A stretch of 8,796 nucleotides of DNA, from the NCBI GenBank assembly GCA_028704195.1, contig JAQVLL010000060.1, positions 1 to 8,796 on the forward strand, written 5' to 3'. The notes beneath the pieces were generated by a model. It was not told the DNA's origin and ran no database searches. It saw only the letters and a program-made list of their open reading frames with translations. Source of the DNA: Smithellaceae bacterium (GTDB taxonomy: Bacteria > Desulfobacterota > Syntrophia > Syntrophales > Smithellaceae). A program made the translations under genes and the position numbers. Shown here one piece after another: positions 5,416-8,796 of the stretch; within the stretch, counting starts at the first letter, position 1, and each line of letters begins with the position of its first letter.

Positions 5416-5610
5416 ATGAAAGAGATCGTTATTGACGTCTCTGTCGATGGAGAGATCTCCATTGAGACCAGAGGCTTTACCGGAAATGCTTGCCTGAAGG
5501 AATCCCAATTTCTTAAGGATCTCCTGGGCAAAGAGCAAGCCAAACAACTGACCCCCGCCTATTACCAGGGGAAGCAGAAAACCAAGAAGTATCTGCAATT
5601 GTGCGGATAA
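5416..5610 (+). CDS. DUF2997 protein
   Basis: The 64-residue product opens with MKEIVIDVSVDGEISIETRGF, a beta-hairpin rich start. A conserved-type GNACL follows, where the Cys is characteristic of the family, and then a short helix and a Y-Y-x-G-K-Q-K tail. Length and order fit DUF2997, a small family seen next to Ycf35 in cyanobacteria. Its function is unknown; the small ubiquitin-like-sized fold and tyrosine/lysine tail suggest a partner or modifier, which is speculation. AAAGGA at 5404-5409 supports the ATG at 5416 over a longer frame opening at 5329 inside radC. Its place in an operon with Ycf46-like and Ycf35-like genes is strong context evidence. Confidence 0.78.
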   Translation: MKEIVIDVSVDGEISIETRGFTGNACLKESQFLKDLLGKEQAKQLTPAYYQGKQKTKKYLQLCG

Positions 5611-5637
5611 ACCCAACAACCCAAGAAGGAGGAACAA

Positions 5638-6525
5638 ATGAGCGAATTCGAAAACGTGTTCAGAAAGGCCTGTCTGATTCAGTTGACCACATCGGTATGG
5701 ATGGGAAGCAAGATGCTGGACCAGGCCCACATGTGTAAAGTATCCCAGAACAGCGAATGGCTTCGAGGAAGAAAGTTCTTGATCAACCCGGAACTCCTGG
5801 GACCTCTGCGAACCTCTTCGCACCAGGCAAGGGACCTGGTGAAGCAGCATTCGCTGCCGTTTCCCATCACCAGTTTGTACCTGATTCCCAAGGAATCGCT
5901 GGCTTTCGTCGATGATCGTCTGACGTTTCACAAGCAAAGGTATCTGGAAAAAGTGGACGCCTTCATCGGCACCTACGACCTGGCCAGAGACGAAGCAAAG
6001 CGTCACCTGGAGGATCTGTTCAACGAAGCCGACTATCCTCTGGACATTCGGTCGAAGTTCAAGTTTGAATGGCGGTTTTTAACGCTGGATGTGCCCGGCA
6101 AGGGAAGCGTTCTGTCGCCCGAGGTCTATGAACGGGAAAAGCAGAAGTTCGAGGACATGATGGAAGAGGCAAGAGAGCTTGCCGCAATTGCCTTGAGAGA
6201 GGAGTTTGCGGAAATCGTCAACGGACTTGTCAGGAAACTCGACAAGGACAGCGGACAGTCCAATACCATAAAAAGCAGCATGTTCAACAAGCTCCATGAG
6301 TTCATGGAAGACCTTGTCACCCGAAACATCTTTGACGACAAGAAGCTGTCAGAACTTGCGGCGCAGGCCAGAGACGCCATTGCCGGCGTTTCTCCCTATG
6401 GGCTCAATTACAACGCCCAGATGAGAGAGCGGATGAAAACGGCCATGAATACGCTCAAAGAGGCCATCGACGATTCCATTCAGGATCTGCCGAGAAGAAA
6501 GATCCGCATGCCTCTTGCCGCCTGA
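5638..6525 (+). CDS. DUF3150 protein
   Basis: The 295-residue product matches the general DUF3150 pattern. It starts with a LIQLTTSVWMGSKML strand-helix, then GRKFLINPELLGPL, PFPITSLYLIPKESLAFVDD, and IGTYDLARDEAKRHL. The second half is long, highly charged and mostly helical, with likely coiled coils at about residues 160-210 and 240-285. No catalytic motif, signal peptide or membrane span is visible. DUF3150 proteins of about 300 residues are found mainly in phages and plasmid-like elements, often near AAA+ ATPase genes, and have no known activity; a scaffold or substrate role for the ATPase would fit. AAGGAGGAA (5627-5635) precedes the ATG. It closes the eight-gene operon. Confidence 0.72.
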   Translation: MSEFENVFRKACLIQLTTSVWMGSKMLDQAHMCKVSQNSEWLRGRKFLINPELLGPLRTSSHQARDLVKQHSLPFPITSLYLIPKESLAFVDDRLTFHKQRYLEKVDAFIGTYDLARDEAKRHLEDLFNEADYPLDIRSKFKFEWRFLTLDVPGKGSVLSPEVYEREKQKFEDMMEEARELAAIALREEFAEIVNGLVRKLDKDSGQSNTIKSSMFNKLHEFMEDLVTRNIFDDKKLSELAAQARDAIAGVSPYGLNYNAQMRERMKTAMNTLKEAIDDSIQDLPRRKIRMPLAA

Positions 6526-6827
6526 AAGAACCATCCCGCGAATATCCCATCATTGTGATCGCGCTCCAATCAAGATCAAATCACCGGACAGATCGTTCAT
6601 AGACAATGTTTTCCAGGGGGCATTTATAAACCGGCGCGAGCTGGCTTATCGCTCCGGCAAAGCATACCCGATAATCGCCTGTCCGATTCCAAAACCAACA
6701 TTGGGACAATTTTAACCGAGAGACAGGGCTTAATGGCAGCCTCAAGCTGTCCCCTGTCTCTCAATTATCATGCATCTGAATCGATCAGGGCATGGTCAAA
6801 CCCCGTAAACAGAAAGGAAAAACAACC
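6526..6827 (+). other. 302-base gap upstream of ssb
   Basis: No gene is supported here. A frame open from within the end of the previous gene to 6715 could encode about 60 residues but has no start codon with a ribosome site. The right part holds the composite hairpin at 6718-6762 and a weak small hairpin at 6783-6797 (GATCA with TGGTC, one G-U). Their spacing before ssb resembles the leader of the right-edge nuclease gene. Confidence 0.4.
6718..6762 (+). other. Composite hairpin upstream of ssb
   Basis: GAGAGACAGGG (6718-6728) pairs perfectly with CCCTGTCTCTC (6752-6762). Inside, GGCAGC (6735-6740) pairs with GCTGTC (6746-6751), one G-U, closing a CTCAA loop; the only unpaired insert is CTTAAT on the left. 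Seventeen pairs in 45 bases is well above chance. It is followed by ATTATCAT, not a T-run, so it is not a standard terminator. It lies 65 bases before the ssb start and may be an RNA control or processing element, or a DNA-level protein site. Confidence 0.6.
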
Positions 6828-7199
6828 ATGAATCAGGTTATTCTGACTGGAAATCTGGGAGAAGATCCCAAGGATTTCTACACTCCCGAAGGCGTTCCCA
6901 TCTCATCATTCCAGATGGCGTTCAGAAGCGGCAAGGACAAGACCAGCTGGATTCGCGTCAGCTGCTACAACAAACAGGCCGAAGTCGCTGCCCGTTGCCT
7001 TCACAAAGGCGCCAAAGTTGCCGTCAACGGCGTGCTGGATCAGCAGAAGTGGACTGACGATCAAGGCAACTCGAGGACCGGATACCGCCTGATTGCCAAC
7101 CAGATTGAGTTCATCAAGACGGACGGCAGAGGCTTCAACAAGGAAGAAGATCCTGAAGCAAACGCTGATTCGGCAAACAATGAAAACATTCCGTTTTAA
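6828..7199 (+). CDS. ssb: Single-stranded DNA-binding protein
   Basis: The 123-residue product is a compact SSB. The OB-fold starts MNQVILTGNLGEDP, followed by Trp41 in TSWIRVSCYNKQAE, the KGAKVAVNGVLDQQKW strand-turn, and a final RLIANQIEF strand. A short, acidic, disordered linker leads to the terminal tip NENIPF, which recruits repair and replication proteins through its hydrophobic end. It coats single-stranded DNA during replication and recombination. It is shorter than chromosomal SSB (about 170-180 residues), typical of mobile-element copies. The ATG at 6828 is chosen for AGAAAGGA at 6811-6818 and because the protein family begins at MNQ; an upstream in-frame ATG at 6792 adds 12 basic residues. 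The next gene follows after 12 bases, so the two are co-transcribed. Confidence 0.95.
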   Translation: MNQVILTGNLGEDPKDFYTPEGVPISSFQMAFRSGKDKTSWIRVSCYNKQAEVAARCLHKGAKVAVNGVLDQQKWTDDQGNSRTGYRLIANQIEFIKTDGRGFNKEEDPEANADSANNENIPF

Positions 7200-7211
7200 A
7201 AGGAGGCGCAC

Positions 7212-8213
7212 ATGACCGCATCGGAAACCGCCCAGAGAAACAACAAGTCCAACGGCCTGAAAGTGTTTCATACTCCGGAAGGACATTGTTACGTGGAAAG
7301 CGCCGAAGGAAAGATCTGCTACCGGGTTCAGGTGAATAACGGAACCAAATCGTGCACATGCGGAGACTACACCAGCATGAGCTTAAAAGATCCTTCCTTT
7401 ATGTGTAAGCACATCCTGGCTGTCATGAACGACAACGGCAGAAAGGTCGAAATCGTCCAGCATAAGGCTCCAAAGCTCGATGAAAGGTTTATCACCAGAA
7501 TCAAGGCCAAGGAGTTTGTCCTGTATTCAGGACTGCTCGACCTGGCCCACCAGAAGGGCCTCAGAAAGATTGTTGTCGAGCCGGTTCAGTATCCCACCAA
7601 AGACAACAAATTGGAAGCCATCTGCAAGGCCACCGTCCAGTCTGTAGACGGAGAACTTTTCGTGGAGATTGCAGACGCCAACCCGCTTAACGTCAACCGA
7701 ATGGTGGCGGAACATATTCTCAGAGTGGCCGCTACCCGGGCGAAAGCAAGGGCGTTGCGGGATTTTACAAACATCGGCATGACCTGTCTTGAGGAACTGG
7801 GAGACCTGGATGAGGCTTCAGAAGAAGATTCAGGAAGATCAAAAACCAGGGGCCGGCGTGAAACCAGAACAGAAACAACCACGAAACAGGAGCAGCCAAA
7901 AAGAGGAGCGAATGCGGATGGCCGAAGAGATCAAAACAACCAACAAGGGACAAAGGAAGCCTGCAAAACTTCAGACCCGGGAGCCAATGCCTCTTCGGAG
8001 AAGGATAAGAAAGCTCCGGATACCCAGGATCAGGAAAGCGAGATTAAACCGTCTGAAGCCCAGATCAAGGCCATTGAAAAACTGGCCGAACGAAGAGGCA
8101 TCAACGGAGGTCAGCTCATGAAAATATTCATGGACAAATACCAAAAGCCATACGAGCAGATCAATGCTTCCGAAGCCAAGGGATTTATCCGTCATCTTCA
8201 GCAGGCAGCCTGA
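7212..8213 (+). CDS. SWIM zinc-finger protein with annealing-protein-like middle region
   Basis: The 333-residue product begins with a SWIM zinc finger: Cys48-x-Cys50, then Cys65-x-His67, within CTCGDY...FMCKHILAVM. SWIM domains bind DNA or proteins, and one is found in a Rad51-pathway complex. Residues about 90-195 form a globular region whose AATRAKARALRDFTNIG (172-188) resembles the conserved helix of phage Rad52/ERF-type annealing proteins. A low-complexity linker rich in E, K, Q, N and R spans about 196-275. The last 58 residues start PSEAQIKAIEKLAERRG and form a small helical domain also common at the end of phage annealing proteins. I infer a single-strand annealing or recombination mediator role with the SSB encoded just upstream. 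AAAAGGAGG precedes the ATG. The annealing assignment is by motif only. Confidence 0.75.
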   Translation: MTASETAQRNNKSNGLKVFHTPEGHCYVESAEGKICYRVQVNNGTKSCTCGDYTSMSLKDPSFMCKHILAVMNDNGRKVEIVQHKAPKLDERFITRIKAKEFVLYSGLLDLAHQKGLRKIVVEPVQYPTKDNKLEAICKATVQSVDGELFVEIADANPLNVNRMVAEHILRVAATRAKARALRDFTNIGMTCLEELGDLDEASEEDSGRSKTRGRRETRTETTTKQEQPKRGANADGRRDQNNQQGTKEACKTSDPGANASSEKDKKAPDTQDQESEIKPSEAQIKAIEKLAERRGINGGQLMKIFMDKYQKPYEQINASEAKGFIRHLQQAA

Positions 8214-8239
8214 TAATTTGACGCTAAACTGAACCACTG

Positions 8240-8289
8240 TCGGCGGGGTCTGATATGCGGGAAACAGAACTGCATTCAGACCTCGCCGA
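8240..8289 (+). other. Composite hairpin upstream of the nuclease gene
   Basis: TCGGCGGGGTCTGA (8240-8253) pairs with TCAGACCTCGCCGA (8276-8289) over 14 positions with one G-U. Inside, after a single unpaired T, ATGCGG (8255-8260) pairs with CTGCAT (8270-8275) with one G-U around a 9-base loop. Twenty pairs in 50 bases make it the strongest fold in the window. The right arm runs straight into ATTATCAT, as at the ssb hairpin. No T-run follows. Confidence 0.65.
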
Positions 8290-8301
8290 TTATCATCTTA
8301 A

Positions 8302-8322
8302 ATCCAATCGGACAAATTGGAT
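8302..8322 (+). other. Small hairpin adjoining the nuclease ribosome binding site
   Basis: ATCCAAT (8302-8308) and ATTGGAT (8316-8322) are a perfect 7-pair stem with a CGGACAA loop. It abuts the Shine-Dalgarno AAGGAG at 8323-8328, so it could tune translation of the nuclease gene, or be a protein-binding operator. Confidence 0.4.
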
Positions 8323-8334
8323 AAGGAGATCAAA

Positions 8335-8796
8335 ATGAAACTGAAAGAGTTTCGCAAGGGTCCCCACCTGTCCGCATCGGCCATTTCAGAATACATGGAA
8401 TGCAGCCTGAGTTACCGGTTTTCCAGAGTAGATAAACTGAAACCGGAGTTCAAGTCCGACAATATGGAGTTCGGAAGCTGCATCCATCAAGCTCTGGCCG
8501 ATTTCCATCAGGAAAGGATGATGGGGGCTATTTTAACAATAGACGAATTGCAGGAACGTTTCATATACCACTGGACCATCCGGGCATCTGAAAACAAGGA
8601 AATCAAATACAGATCGGACAACAGTTTCGAAAGTCTTCTGGAACTGGGGAAATCCCTTTTGGAAACTTACCATGAACACTTTTCCGATGATCATTTAACC
8701 GTTCTGGCCATAGAGGAACCATTCAGGTTTAACATCGACCGTCTGCCCATACCCATTGTAGGGGTCATGGATTTGGTCGAAGAAGACGATCAGGGC
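8335..8796 (+). CDS. RecB-like PD-(D/E)XK nuclease family protein, cut by right edge
   Basis: The visible 154 residues match the start of the RecB/Cas4-type nuclease superfamily. The N-terminus LSASAISEYMECSLSYRF carries the conserved Ser and Cys of this group, and FGSCIHQALADF supplies the G-x-x-x-H motif (His51). IEEPFRF then leads to IVGVMDLVEEDDQG with Asp146 as the predicted metal-binding residue. The E/QxK part should follow beyond the edge. Such enzymes cut or resect DNA with metal ions; the Cys23 could belong to an iron-sulfur cluster as in Cas4 and AddB, but the other cysteines would lie outside the window. The lack of helicase motifs at the N-terminus suggests a stand-alone nuclease. 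AAGGAG (8323-8328) fixes the ATG. With ssb and the SWIM/annealing-like gene it forms a recombination set. Confidence 0.8.
   Translation, partial: MKLKEFRKGPHLSASAISEYMECSLSYRFSRVDKLKPEFKSDNMEFGSCIHQALADFHQERMMGAILTIDELQERFIYHWTIRASENKEIKYRSDNSFESLLELGKSLLETYHEHFSDDHLTVLAIEEPFRFNIDRLPIPIVGVMDLVEEDDQG

Noticed and set aside
5377..6006. Minus-strand frame of 209 codons
   Set aside because: It overlaps the DUF2997 and DUF3150 genes in full, lacks a ribosome site and is leucine/glutamine-rich in the way antisense frames often are.
6515..6715. Plus-strand frame of about 66 codons after the DUF3150 gene
   Set aside because: Its only start lies inside the end of the previous gene, there is no ribosome site, and I recognise nothing in the translation.
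6718..8289. Reading the two composite hairpins as Rho-independent terminators
   Set aside because: Stems are strong, but neither is followed by a run of Ts on the plus strand; ATTATCAT follows both.
1..8796. CRISPR array, tRNA, rRNA or insertion sequence
   Set aside because: I looked for regularly spaced repeats, cloverleaf-like sequence, rRNA segments, transposase motifs and terminal repeats, and found none.

Overview
The window looks like part of an integrative or plasmid-like accessory element of a Gram-negative sulfate-reducer-type Deltaproteobacterium (Desulfobacterota). This is inferred from protein style, mid-range GC, a possible sigma-54 promoter and gene content. No species-specific marker is present, so the placement is tentative.

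Left flank (1-1501) is a decaying two-component signalling neighbourhood. A minus-strand gene of unknown function runs off the left edge (1-441). Directly upstream of it is a broken minus-strand receiver-domain gene with at least two frameshifts (about 450-750). Divergent from that is an intact single-domain response regulator (991-1425), preceded by a possible sigma-54 promoter. It overlaps a 31-codon fragment that resembles the first residues of a PAS-type sensor kinase.

Positions 1502-2040 carry no convincing gene. They hold an AT-rich stretch with a TATAAT hexamer, a strong inverted repeat of bidirectional-terminator type, a composite hairpin, a strikingly C-rich and G-poor leader, and a small hairpin just before the next ribosome binding site.

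Positions 2041-6525 are a tight eight-gene operon, all on the plus strand, with 15-40 base gaps and strong Shine-Dalgarno sequences. In order it encodes a Ycf46-like AAA+ ATPase, a small four-cysteine protein, a Ycf35-like DUF1257 protein, a DUF488-like protein, a small unknown protein, a RadC/JAMM protein, a DUF2997 protein and a DUF3150 protein. Ycf46, Ycf35 and DUF2997 families are known from cyanobacteria and (the first two) algal plastids, and none has a settled biochemical function. Finding all three in one operon of a mobile-looking region is the main point of interest. Two neighbouring genes in this operon appear to start at ATT codons.

Positions 6526-8796 are a DNA recombination block: a composite hairpin, ssb, a SWIM zinc-finger protein with an annealing-protein-like middle, a second composite hairpin of the same design, and a RecB-like PD-(D/E)XK nuclease cut by the right edge. 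SSB, the SWIM/annealing-like protein, the nuclease and RadC suggest a replication/recombination module. The Ycf46-Ycf35-DUF2997 group may act as a remodelling machine alongside it, but that link is inference from gene order only.
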